Part shown: piece after piece, positions 1 through 5,552 of the stretch
Numbering within the stretch: position 1 is the first letter of the stretch
Layout: every line of letters starts with the position of its first letter
DNA from: Oscillospiraceae bacterium
Lineage (GTDB): Bacteria > Bacillota_A > Clostridia > Oscillospirales > Ruminococcaceae
NCBI GenBank assembly: GCA_017400025.1
Contig: JAFQAF010000231.1
Location: 1 to 6,651, forward strand
Length of the DNA: 6,651 nucleotides
Direction: 5' to 3'
Made by a program: the position numbers and the translations under genes
The notes under the pieces: model-generated
Database searches by the model: none
What the model saw: only the letters and a program-made list of their open reading frames with translations
Told to the model about the DNA's origin: nothing

Positions 1-407
1 CGGCAGAACCCACAGCAGAACCAAAACGGACTGAAGCACCACAGCGGACAAAAGTCCCCATAGACGAAGACGGGCGATATTTTTCCAAAGAGGAAGTGGC
101 ACTGTACATACACATCTACGGAAAACTGCCGGCAAACTTTATAACCAAGGATGAAGCCCGTGACCTGGGCTGGGACGGCGGCAGCGTGGAAAAATATGCA
201 CCGGGCTGTGCCATAGGCGGCGATAAATTCGGCAACCGTGAAGGCCTGCTGCCAAAAGCCAAGGGCAGGCAGTATTATGAATGCGACATTGACACAGACG
301 GCTACCACAGCCGCGGCAGCCGCAGGATAGTTTTTTCCAACGACGGGCTGATTTACTACACCCACGACCATTACGAAAACTTTGAACTGCTTTACGGGGA
401 GGAATGA
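1..407 (+). CDS. Barnase-type guanyl-specific ribonuclease, C-terminal part (5' end outside window)
   Basis: The reading frame is open from base 3 to the TGA at 405-407 (134 visible residues) and continues off the left edge. The first GTG in frame (base 96) lies inside the conserved domain and is not the start. Visible residues 1-19 form a Pro/Glu/Thr/Lys-rich linker with an AEP-T-AEP pattern. Residues from about 25 to the end align with barnase (family N1/T1 microbial ribonuclease): KLPANFITKDEA, LGWDGGS, APGCAIGGD, FGNREG and DHYENF. The catalytic residues of barnase are all present: the general base Glu (Glu73) in ECDID at 279-281, Arg83 and Arg87 equivalents at 312-314 and 324-326, and the general acid His102 in DHY at 369-371. 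The enzyme should cleave single-stranded RNA 3' of guanosine. Barnases are usually secreted; the linker suggests a mature domain behind a signal peptide, lipoprotein anchor or other N-terminal domain, but that part is not visible. The 3' end overlaps the start region of its inhibitor gene. Confidence 0.93.
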   Translation, partial: AEPTAEPKRTEAPQRTKVPIDEDGRYFSKEEVALYIHIYGKLPANFITKDEARDLGWDGGSVEKYAPGCAIGGDKFGNREGLLPKAKGRQYYECDIDTDGYHSRGSRRIVFSNDGLIYYTHDHYENFELLYGEE

Positions 408-409
408 TT

Positions 410-724
410 ATGAAAATGATTTTGCTGGACGGCAGACAGATGACAGACCGCAGCCGGGCACACACATATCTGCAGCAGCAGCTGGAACTGCCGGAATACT
501 ACGGCAGGAATCTGGACGCACTGTATGACTGCCTGACAGATATGCACCGGGTGCAGATAGTGCTGACATACATTGCAGAAATGACAGAAAATCTGGGCGA
601 TTATGCCGATATGCTGCTGGCAGTATTTGCAGAGGCCGCAGAGGAAAACCCGGGTATGGAGTTTCTGGCTGAAAACGAAGTGTTTATAGAAGATGAGGAA
701 GACGAAGAAAACACTGAAGAATAA
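410..724 (+). CDS. Barstar-family ribonuclease inhibitor
   Basis: This 104-residue protein resembles barstar, the intracellular inhibitor that plugs the barnase active site. The core motif LPEYYGRNLDALYDCLT (residues 27-43) is nearly identical to barstar. The barnase-contacting residues have counterparts: Tyr29 at Y30, Asp35 at D36, Asp39 at D40 and Glu76 at E75 in VFAEA; barstar Trp38 is Tyr here. The start at 410 is chosen because the ribosome binding site GGGGAGG (396-402) sits 7 bases before it. An ATG at 404 overlaps the ribonuclease stop (ATGA) but is only 1 base from that site. The gene follows the ribonuclease immediately, so translation is probably coupled and the inhibitor is made together with the toxic enzyme. 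About 15 residues beyond the usual barstar end form a very acidic tail (Glu/Asp-rich, residues 94-104). A terminator follows within 15 bases. Confidence 0.92.
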   Translation: MKMILLDGRQMTDRSRAHTYLQQQLELPEYYGRNLDALYDCLTDMHRVQIVLTYIAEMTENLGDYADMLLAVFAEAAEENPGMEFLAENEVFIEDEEDEENTEE

Positions 725-736
725 ACCATAAAAACC

Positions 737-771
737 AAAAGCAGGAAAGGCACAGCCTTCCCTGCTTTTTT
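737..771 (+). terminator. Rho-independent terminator, probably bidirectional
   Basis: The stem AAAAGCAGG-a-AAGG pairs with CCTT-c-CCTGCTTTT around the loop CACAG, with one internal A/C mismatch, and the T tract runs to 771. It begins 12 bases after the barstar stop. Read on the other strand, the same hairpin lies just past the decarboxylase stop (781) and is followed by TTTTGGTTTTT, so it can end both converging transcripts. Confidence 0.88.
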
Positions 772-780
772 GTTTCCGTT

Positions 781-2052
781 CTACAATGATATCAGATTTT
801 TTATGATATCGCTGAAATCAAAGGTAGCAAAATAGTCCTTTGGTGTTTCGGCACGGCGTATCATTTTAAAACTGCCGTCTGTGTTCAGCAGCACCTCTGC
901 ACTGCGCAGTTTGCCGTTGTACTGGTAACCCATTGAATAGCCGTGGGCGCCGGTATCGTGGATAAAGAGGTAGTCCCCTTTGTCTATCTGCGGCAGCATT
1001 CTGTCAATGGCAAATTTATCGCTGTTTTCACAGAGAGAGCCGGTGATATCATACTTATGGTCACAGGGCAGGTCTTCCTTGCCCAGGACTGTGATGTGGT
1101 GGTAAGAGCCGTAAACAGCCGGGCGCATAAGGTTTGCGGCGCAGGCGTCACAGCCGATATATTCCTTGTAGATGTGCTTTTCGTGGACAGCCTTTGTAAC
1201 CAGGCCGCCGAAAGGCCCCATCATAAATCTGCCCATTTCTGTGTAGATGGCCACATCTGCCATGCCTGCAGGCACAAGAATTTCCTCAAAGGCTTTGCGC
1301 ACGCCCTCACCTATCACTGCAATATCGTTGCCGGTCTGGTCCGGTTTGTAAGGTATGCCCACACCGCCGGAAAGATTGATAAATGTGATGTGTGCACCGG
1401 TGGCCTGCTGTACCCTGACAGCCAGGCGGAAAAGGTCCCCGGCCAGTTTGGGGTAATATTCATTGGTTACAGTGTTGCTGGCAAGAAAGGCGTGTATGCC
1501 GAAGTTTTCTGCACCCTTTGCCTTCATAATGCGGAAAGCCTCTGTCAGCTGTGCTTCTGTCATACCGTATTTGGCGTCACCGGGGTTGTCCATTATACCG
1601 TTGGACATTTCGTACACGCCGCCCGGGTTAAAGCGGCAGCTGATGGTCTGCGGGATATAGCCTATGCTTTCTTCCAGAAACTGCACGTGGGTGAAATCGT
1701 CCAGGTTGATAATTGCGCCGATTTCTGCGGCGTAGCGGTATTCCTCTGCCGGTGTGGCGTTGGAGGAGAACATGATTTCTTCCCCTTTAAAGCCCAGTTC
1801 CTTTGCCAGCATAAGCTCTGTCATGGAGGAACAGTCACAGCCGCAGCCGTATTCTTTGAGTATATTGATAAGGTACGGGTTAGGGTTTGCCTTTACTGCA
1901 AAATATTCGCGGAAGCCTGCATTCCAGCCAAAGGCCCGGCCCACTTTCTGTGCATTGGCACGGATGCCTTTTTCATCATAGATATGAAAAGGTGTAGGTA
2001 TTTCCTTTACTATTTCACGGATTTTGTCCAGGGTAACAAACGGTTTCTTCAT
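781..2052 (-). CDS. lysA: Diaminopimelate decarboxylase-like fold-III PLP enzyme
   Basis: This 423-residue protein, full length for the family, is predicted to decarboxylate meso-2,6-diaminopimelate to L-lysine, the last step of the DAP pathway, in the cytoplasm with pyridoxal phosphate. The N-terminal TIM barrel carries the PLP-binding Lys54 in YFAVKANPNP and the glycine loop SGGVGIPY (228-235). E-M-G-R (272-275) stands where most members have E-P-G-R. The C-terminal beta domain has the dimer-interface active-site motif CENSD (341-345), equivalent to the CES-D motif of DAP decarboxylases, and DTGAHGYSMGYQYN (366-379). Two positions differ from textbook LysA: HAFLASN (187-193) replaces the usual H-x-HIGS loop, and GAH replaces GAY, with His370. 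The protein therefore belongs to a divergent subgroup, and another amino acid substrate cannot be excluded. The ATG at 2052 has GAGG 8 bases upstream. No lysine riboswitch fits in the short leader. It converges on the barstar gene. Confidence 0.85.
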   Translation of the reverse strand: MKKPFVTLDKIREIVKEIPTPFHIYDEKGIRANAQKVGRAFGWNAGFREYFAVKANPNPYLINILKEYGCGCDCSSMTELMLAKELGFKGEEIMFSSNATPAEEYRYAAEIGAIINLDDFTHVQFLEESIGYIPQTISCRFNPGGVYEMSNGIMDNPGDAKYGMTEAQLTEAFRIMKAKGAENFGIHAFLASNTVTNEYYPKLAGDLFRLAVRVQQATGAHITFINLSGGVGIPYKPDQTGNDIAVIGEGVRKAFEEILVPAGMADVAIYTEMGRFMMGPFGGLVTKAVHEKHIYKEYIGCDACAANLMRPAVYGSYHHITVLGKEDLPCDHKYDITGSLCENSDKFAIDRMLPQIDKGDYLFIHDTGAHGYSMGYQYNGKLRSAEVLLNTDGSFKMIRRAETPKDYFATFDFSDIIKNLISL

Positions 2053-2082
2053 AAATTTTTCCTCTTTTTGATTATTGGTTAA

Positions 2083-2091
2083 ATATTACCA
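2083..2091 (-). promoter_or_regulatory. Weak candidate extended -10 promoter element for the decarboxylase gene
   Basis: Read on the minus strand, TGGTAATAT matches an extended -10 element (TGnTAnnnT). It would start a leader of about 24 bases before the ATG at 2052. No good -35 hexamer is seen at 17 bases, so the call rests on the extended -10 alone. Confidence 0.3.
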
Positions 2092-2102
2092 CATTAATCT
2101 GC

Positions 2103-2131
2103 AAAAGAAAAGGGCAGCCAGCAGGCCACCC
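2103..2131 (-). terminator. Rho-independent terminator after the YjiH-family gene
   Basis: On the minus strand, GGGTGGCC pairs with GGCTGCCC (plus-strand span 2112-2131, 8 bp including two G-T wobbles) around the loop TGCT. TTTTCTTTT follows (2103-2111). It starts 6 bases after the TAA of the membrane protein gene and lies before the decarboxylase gene, so the two minus-strand genes are probably separate units, with possible read-through. Confidence 0.8.
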
Positions 2132-2137
2132 CGGTTT

Positions 2138-3475
2138 TTAAAACAGAAAATGTGCAAACACTGCGATAACCGGCAGAGTGACAATTGTTCTTTCAATAAA
2201 GATTATAAACAGGTTTTTAAGGGAAACAGGAATTTTGCTGCCCATGATGATACTGCCTATTTCTGACATATAAATCAGCTGTGTAACGCTGGTGGCGGCC
2301 ACAACAAATTTTGTCATTTCGCTTTCAAAGCCTGCGGCAATAACGCTTGGCAGGAACATATCCGCAAAGCCTACGATAACAGTCTGGCTGGCGGCAGCTG
2401 CTTCCGGAATGCCCAGCACTTTGTAAAGTGGAATGAAAGGAATACCCAGAATACTGAAAACCGGTGTGTATTCCGCAATAATAAGGGCGATTGTGCCCAT
2501 AGCCAGGATTACAGGTAGTGTGCCGAACCACATTTCCATCACGTTTTCAAAGCCTTCTTTAAGGAATTTGCCTATACCCGGTGCGTTTTCACCTTTTTTC
2601 AGTGCCAGGGACAGGCCGTAGCGGAAGGAAGACATATTTTCCGGGATGTCCTCTCTGTGAGGAACATCTGTATAGTAGGTATCCGGCACCTTTGACAGCG
2701 GCGGCAGCTTTGGCACGATGATGGCGGCCACAATGCCTGCCAGTGAAACCACACCGTAGAACGGCAGGAACATATGTTCCAGGCCTACCTCGCTGATAAC
2801 CACAAGGCTGAAAGTGATGCTTACAGCGGAAAATGTGGTGGCGATTACAGTGGCTTCCCTTTTGGAGTAAAAGCCGTTCTCATACTGTTTGCTGGTGAGC
2901 AGTACACCGATGGAGCCATCCCCCAGCCAGCTGGCCACACAGTCCAGCGCACTTCTGCCGGGCAGGTTGAAAACCGGGCGCATAATCTTTATCAGCAGTG
3001 CGCCGAAAAAGTCCAGCAGGCCGTAGTCCAGCAGCAGGCCCAGCAGTATGCCTGCCAGGAAGAACACACACACAAGGATAGGCATAAGGTCATACAGCAC
3101 CACCCCGCCGGTCACATCGCCGATGATAATTTCCGGGCCGATGCCGGAAAACATCATAACCGCAAACACAAAGCCGGTCATTCTTACCGCAAACCAGAAG
3201 CCTTTTACGCCGAAAAGGTTGTCCAGCTTCGGATTGTTTTTAATAAATTCAATACCCCTGAAACGGTGGATAAGTGTGATTATTGCGCTGATGGAGATAA
3301 GGCCGCAGATAACTGCTGTGCTGCCGTCCCCCATAAAGTCCAGCAGCAGGTTTGCCATCACGGCCACCGGAATAGTCAGATTGCCGCCGTGATTTACAGG
3401 TGTGACAAAAAGCAGCATACCAATCAGTGACGGAATCAAAAACTTATAGAAACTTTTATTTTTAAATATTTTCAT
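2138..3475 (-). CDS. YjiH-family membrane protein with nucleoside-recognition (gate) domains
   Basis: This 445-residue polytopic inner-membrane protein has about ten hydrophobic segments by eye, for example residues 11-27, 33-48, 54-70, 92-112, 127-150, 207-227, 236-255, 318-340 and 421-445. It resembles the YjiH family, which carries the gate/nucleoside-recognition fold also found in nucleoside transporters and spore maturation proteins A and B. Characteristic stretches are ASWLGDGSIGVLL (181-193) with the following KREATVIATTFSAVSI (205-220), then VGFADMFLPS (368-377) and MSEIGSIIMGSKIP (403-416). The two gate regions suggest a pseudo-repeat. Length is normal for the family. The family is thought to transport small solutes, but its substrate is not established, so none is assigned. 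The ATG at 3475 is preceded by AGAGG with a 5-base spacer. It lies upstream of the decarboxylase in the same direction but has its own terminator. The neighbour could hint at an amino-acid-related solute; this is speculation. Confidence 0.82.
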   Translation of the reverse strand: MKIFKNKSFYKFLIPSLIGMLLFVTPVNHGGNLTIPVAVMANLLLDFMGDGSTAVICGLISISAIITLIHRFRGIEFIKNNPKLDNLFGVKGFWFAVRMTGFVFAVMMFSGIGPEIIIGDVTGGVVLYDLMPILVCVFFLAGILLGLLLDYGLLDFFGALLIKIMRPVFNLPGRSALDCVASWLGDGSIGVLLTSKQYENGFYSKREATVIATTFSAVSITFSLVVISEVGLEHMFLPFYGVVSLAGIVAAIIVPKLPPLSKVPDTYYTDVPHREDIPENMSSFRYGLSLALKKGENAPGIGKFLKEGFENVMEMWFGTLPVILAMGTIALIIAEYTPVFSILGIPFIPLYKVLGIPEAAAASQTVIVGFADMFLPSVIAAGFESEMTKFVVAATSVTQLIYMSEIGSIIMGSKIPVSLKNLFIIFIERTIVTLPVIAVFAHFLF

Positions 3476-3508
3476 AGCTACCTCTTGATTGTAAGAAAAA
3501 CAAATACC

Positions 3509-3537
3509 ATAATACTTTATACTATTCCGGCAGTAAA
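3509..3537 (-). promoter_or_regulatory. Candidate promoter for the YjiH-family gene
   Basis: On the minus strand, TTTACT (3532-3537) and TATTAT (3509-3514) are separated by 17 bases. They are 4/6 and 5/6 matches to the sigma-A -35 and -10 hexamers. Transcription would begin about 27 bases before the start codon. The surrounding DNA is A/T-rich and offers other weak matches, including TATAAA a few bases away. Confidence 0.35.
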
Positions 3538-3601
3538 ATCAAGATGTTTTGCCGATTATTGTATGGATATGTCAAAATCTTTGGATAAATATTGTTTTAT
3601 G

Positions 3602-3643
3602 TACACAATTGAACTATATTTCCCATAGATGTATAATTGTATA
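3602..3643. repeat. Imperfect inverted repeat flanking the flavoprotein-gene promoter
   Basis: TACACAATT (3602-3610) and AATTGTATA (3635-3643) are inverted copies matching at 8 of 9 positions, with centres 33 bases apart, about three helical turns. The left arm touches the -35 box; the right arm covers the end of the -10 box and the likely start site. The placement suits an operator for a dimeric or looping regulator, but A/T-rich DNA can give such repeats by chance. Confidence 0.35.
3609..3637 (+). promoter_or_regulatory. Sigma-A-type promoter for the flavin/ferredoxin gene
   Basis: TTGAAC (3609-3614) and a perfect TATAAT (3632-3637) are separated by exactly 17 bases. The start site should be near 3644, giving a leader of about 26 bases with the ribosome binding site GGGGGA at 3658-3663. 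Because an in-frame TTG at 3637 would fall inside the -10 box, it cannot be the start codon on this transcript. Confidence 0.8.
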
Positions 3644-3669
3644 AACAGAAATGTATCGGGGGAAAAATT

Positions 3670-4365
3670 ATGGATGTAAGAAACCTGACATGGGAAGTGG
3701 ACGATATCCTGTGGGGACTGACAGACGAAAACACAGACGAAGAAGTGTACAGAAAAGCGGTAGAACTGATTTACAAGGTACGCTTTATGCCTACAGCCAC
3801 TGTAAACAACGGCCAGCCGGAAAACCGCATAATCGACTTCAACGTGCTGCCGGACGGCAACCTCTACTTTATGACAAGCAAGGGCAAGCCATTCTACAAA
3901 CAGCTGTGTGAAAGACCGGAAATTGTGCTGAACACCAGCATAGACACCAAATATTCACTGAAAATCCGCGCCTGGGTAAAAGATGTGACAGACGACAAAT
4001 GGGTGTGGGATGAATTTTTCAAACTGAATCCTGGCACTGTGAAAATGTACCGCAAAAATCCGGACATTATCGTGGTTTACAAGCTGGAAAAAGGCGAAGG
4101 CGAAATGTTCCACCTGTATGCAGAGGAAAAAATACGCCGTATGCGCTTTGCCTTTGGCGGTGCTGAAAAACTGCCGATGACATACAGAATCACAGACCGG
4201 TGCATCGGCTGTGGCGAATGCCAGGCCAACTGCGTGGAAGACGCTATCCACCAGGGAGATGACGGCAAATACTACATACGCTATATGGACTGCGATGACT
4301 GCGGCATCTGCTACACAAAATGCCCGCTGGCAGGCAAGGCTATGCTGAGCCGTCTGGAAGACTGA
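3670..4365 (+). CDS. Pyridoxamine 5'-phosphate oxidase-like flavin split-barrel protein fused to a 2[4Fe-4S] ferredoxin domain
   Basis: This 231-residue protein is predicted to be cytoplasmic. Residues about 25-165 resemble the FMN-binding split barrel of the pyridoxamine-phosphate-oxidase-like superfamily. FMPTATVNNGQPENRIID (39-56), LYFMTSKGKPFY (65-76) and PEIVLNTS are typical; the T-S-K-G-K turn is the expected contact for the flavin phosphate. Residues about 172-231 form a bacterial ferredoxin domain with two CxxCxxCxxxC motifs (C178, C181, C184, C188 and C208, C211, C214, C218). A proline follows C218; in bacterial ferredoxins each cluster is usually built from three Cys of one motif and one of the other. 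The layout suggests electron transfer between two low-potential clusters and a bound flavin; the electron donor and final substrate are unknown. The ATG at 3670 is chosen for the GGGGGA site 6 bases upstream and the promoter position. The gene has its own promoter and terminator, so it is probably transcribed alone. Confidence 0.87.
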   Translation: MDVRNLTWEVDDILWGLTDENTDEEVYRKAVELIYKVRFMPTATVNNGQPENRIIDFNVLPDGNLYFMTSKGKPFYKQLCERPEIVLNTSIDTKYSLKIRAWVKDVTDDKWVWDEFFKLNPGTVKMYRKNPDIIVVYKLEKGEGEMFHLYAEEKIRRMRFAFGGAEKLPMTYRITDRCIGCGECQANCVEDAIHQGDDGKYYIRYMDCDDCGICYTKCPLAGKAMLSRLED

Positions 4366-4375
4366 CAAAACATAT

Positions 4376-4402
4376 AAAGCAGGGGGATACCCTGCTTTTT
4401 TT
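4376..4402 (+). terminator. Rho-independent terminator after the flavin/ferredoxin gene
   Basis: AAAGCAGGG (4376-4384) pairs perfectly with CCCTGCTTT (4390-4398) around the loop GGATA. The T run 4396-4402 follows. It begins 10 bases after the stop codon. Confidence 0.92.
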
Positions 4403-4449
4403 ATTATTTTTGCGGTTTTAAAGTGCATATTTCTTTGTGATAACTTTAT

Positions 4450-4478
4450 TTGTTCATATTTTTAATGTATACTATATT
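4450..4478 (+). promoter_or_regulatory. Candidate promoter for the two-component operon
   Basis: TTGTTC (4450-4455) and TATATT (4473-4478) lie 17 bases apart in a very A/T-rich stretch between the preceding terminator and the ribosome binding site GGAGGG (4495-4500). The region must hold the operon promoter, but several overlapping TATA-like hexamers (4468-4480) make the exact boxes uncertain. Confidence 0.45.
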
Positions 4479-4504
4479 ATATATAACTCTTTTTGGAGGG
4501 CTTT

Positions 4505-5203
4505 ATGGACAAAGAAAGAATTCTTATAGTTGATGACGATAAAAATATATGCGAGCTGCTGCGTCTTTATCTGGAAAAGGAAGGCTATGAAACAGCTATG
4601 GCCCATGACGGTGAAAGCGCACTGGCAGTTTTTGAAGAAAAACAGTTTGACCTGGTGCTGCTGGACGTTATGATGCCAAGGGTGGACGGCTGGGAAACCT
4701 GCCGCCGCATACGCGCAAAGGGCAACACACCTATCATTATGCTGACAGCCAAAGGAGAAACCTTTGACAAGGTGCTGGGGCTGGAACTGGGTGCAGATGA
4801 CTATGTGGTAAAGCCATTTGACACAAAAGAGGTTGTGGCAAGGATAAAAGCCGTACTGCGCCGCACAGGCAGGCAGGCCCGGGCACCATCCTCCGCTGAC
4901 GGGGCACTGGTGTTTGACAACCTGGTGGTAAACATCACAAAGTACGAACTTAAGGTAAAGGACGAAGTGGTGGATACACCGCCGAAGGAACTGGAGCTGC
5001 TGTACCATCTGGCCTCCAACCCAAACAAGGTGTTCACCCGTGACGCCCTGCTGGATGAAGTATGGGGCTTTGAATACTATGGCGACAGCCGCACAATAGA
5101 CGTGCATATCAAGCGCCTGCGCGAAAAACTGGAAGGCGTAAGCGACCAGTGGAACCTGAAGACAGTATGGGGCGTAGGCTATAAATTTGAGCTGAAGGAA
5201 TAA
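4505..5203 (+). CDS. OmpR/PhoB-family response regulator
   Basis: This 232-residue cytoplasmic transcription factor is activated by phosphorylation. Residues 1-120 are a receiver domain: acidic pocket D10-D12 in ILIVDDD, phosphoacceptor Asp54 in LVLLDVMMP, Thr81 in MLTA and Lys103 in VVKPF, all conserved. After a short linker (about 121-132), residues 133-232 are a winged-helix DNA-binding domain with PPKELELLYHLASNPNKVFTR, LLDEVWG and the recognition-helix region SRTIDVHIKRLREKL, ending in the wing motif VWGVGYKFE. Length is standard. The ATG at 4505 is used because GGAGGG (4495-4500) lies 4 bases before it; an in-frame TTG at 4493 would overlap that site. It is the first gene of a set that ends in a sensor histidine kinase, its probable partner. 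The genes it controls cannot be told from the sequence; self-regulation of the operon is common in this family. Confidence 0.95.
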   Translation: MDKERILIVDDDKNICELLRLYLEKEGYETAMAHDGESALAVFEEKQFDLVLLDVMMPRVDGWETCRRIRAKGNTPIIMLTAKGETFDKVLGLELGADDYVVKPFDTKEVVARIKAVLRRTGRQARAPSSADGALVFDNLVVNITKYELKVKDEVVDTPPKELELLYHLASNPNKVFTRDALLDEVWGFEYYGDSRTIDVHIKRLREKLEGVSDQWNLKTVWGVGYKFELKE

Positions 5204-5224
5204 TCAGCCACAGAAAGACTTTGC

Positions 5225-5255
5225 GGCAGGGCTGCTACCCTGCCTGTATTTTAAA
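5225..5255 (+). terminator. Hairpin between response regulator and small gene: weak terminator or attenuator
   Basis: GGCAGGG (5225-5231) pairs with CCCTGCC (5238-5244) around the loop CTGCTA. The following TGTATTTTAAATTTTT is T-rich but broken by purines. It begins 21 bases after the response-regulator stop. Partial termination, or protection of the upstream message, would give more regulator than kinase. An RNA processing role is also possible. Confidence 0.5.
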
Positions 5256-5280
5256 TTTTTCAACCAAGGAGAAAACAACA

Positions 5281-5532
5281 ATGCTTGAATTCAAATTTGA
5301 CACACAGCTGCTTATTGAAGGTGTGGACCTGGACGAAGACGAAATCTATGACTACATCGTGGAAAATTTCAAAGGTGACAGCCTGCTGGCAGTAGGCGAC
5401 AGCGACCTTATCAAAATTCATTACCACACAAACGAACCATGGCAGGTGCTGGAATATGCAGCAACTCTGGGCGATATTCACGACATAGTTGTGGAAAATA
5501 TGGAAAGACAGGAAAAAGGCCTGAAAGGCTGA
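5281..5532 (+). CDS. Small stand-alone protein resembling the middle domain of fatty acid kinase FakA (YloV/DAK-phosphatase family)
   Basis: The 83-residue acidic protein has no signal peptide or membrane segment. GDSLLAVGDSDLIKIHYHTNEP (32-53), VLEYAATLGDI (56-66) and IVVENMERQ (69-77) match the pattern GDSLVVVGDDDLIKVHVHTNDP...VLEYA...GEL...I.NM..Q found after the DhaL kinase domain in FakA/YloV proteins. In those proteins the whole is about 550 residues; here neither the ATP-binding DhaL domain nor the C-terminal FakB-interacting domain is present. The H-x-H-T-N motif (H47, H49) is kept. The segment FDTQLLIE (6-13) seems to align with FakA Y-C-T-E-F, placing Asp7 where FakA has Cys. The ATG at 5281 has AAGGAG (5266-5271) 9 bases upstream. 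The gene sits between regulator and kinase, with 77 and 20 base gaps, so it is very likely co-transcribed with the kinase. Its function is unknown; an accessory or sensing role in the two-component system is only inference. Confidence 0.8.
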   Translation: MLEFKFDTQLLIEGVDLDEDEIYDYIVENFKGDSLLAVGDSDLIKIHYHTNEPWQVLEYAATLGDIHDIVVENMERQEKGLKG

Positions 5533-5552
5533 TTTTCCTTTAAAAGGATTAT

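Noticed and set aside
3..23. Short repeat encoding AEP-T-AEP
   Set aside because: Only two imperfect units are visible at the window edge. It is reported as part of the linker and not as a separate repeat.
943..2082. Long plus-strand open frame (379 codons) opposite the decarboxylase gene
   Set aside because: It is fully antisense to a protein with clear family motifs, shows no recognisable motif, is rich in Cys and His as expected from antisense translation, and has no ribosome binding site of note.
2053..2137. Lysine riboswitch before the decarboxylase gene
   Set aside because: Only 85 bases separate the genes and part of these is the terminator of the membrane protein gene. That is too short for the lysine riboswitch, and none of its helices are seen.
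2774..3430. Plus-strand open frame opposite the YjiH-family gene
   Set aside because: The minus-strand product has coherent membrane segments and family motifs. The antisense product is a His/Gln/Ala-rich shadow.
3541..3600. A/T-rich stretch with TTGACA on the minus strand as a second promoter for the YjiH-family gene
   Set aside because: No -10-like hexamer lies 16-18 bases downstream of that TTGACA.
3637..3669. Upstream TTG start for the flavin/ferredoxin protein
   Set aside because: This TTG overlaps the TATAAT box and precedes the likely transcription start. The ATG at 3670 has the well-placed ribosome binding site.
4472..5107. Minus-strand open frame opposite the response regulator
   Set aside because: The plus strand encodes all receiver and winged-helix motifs; the antisense frame has no domain signal.
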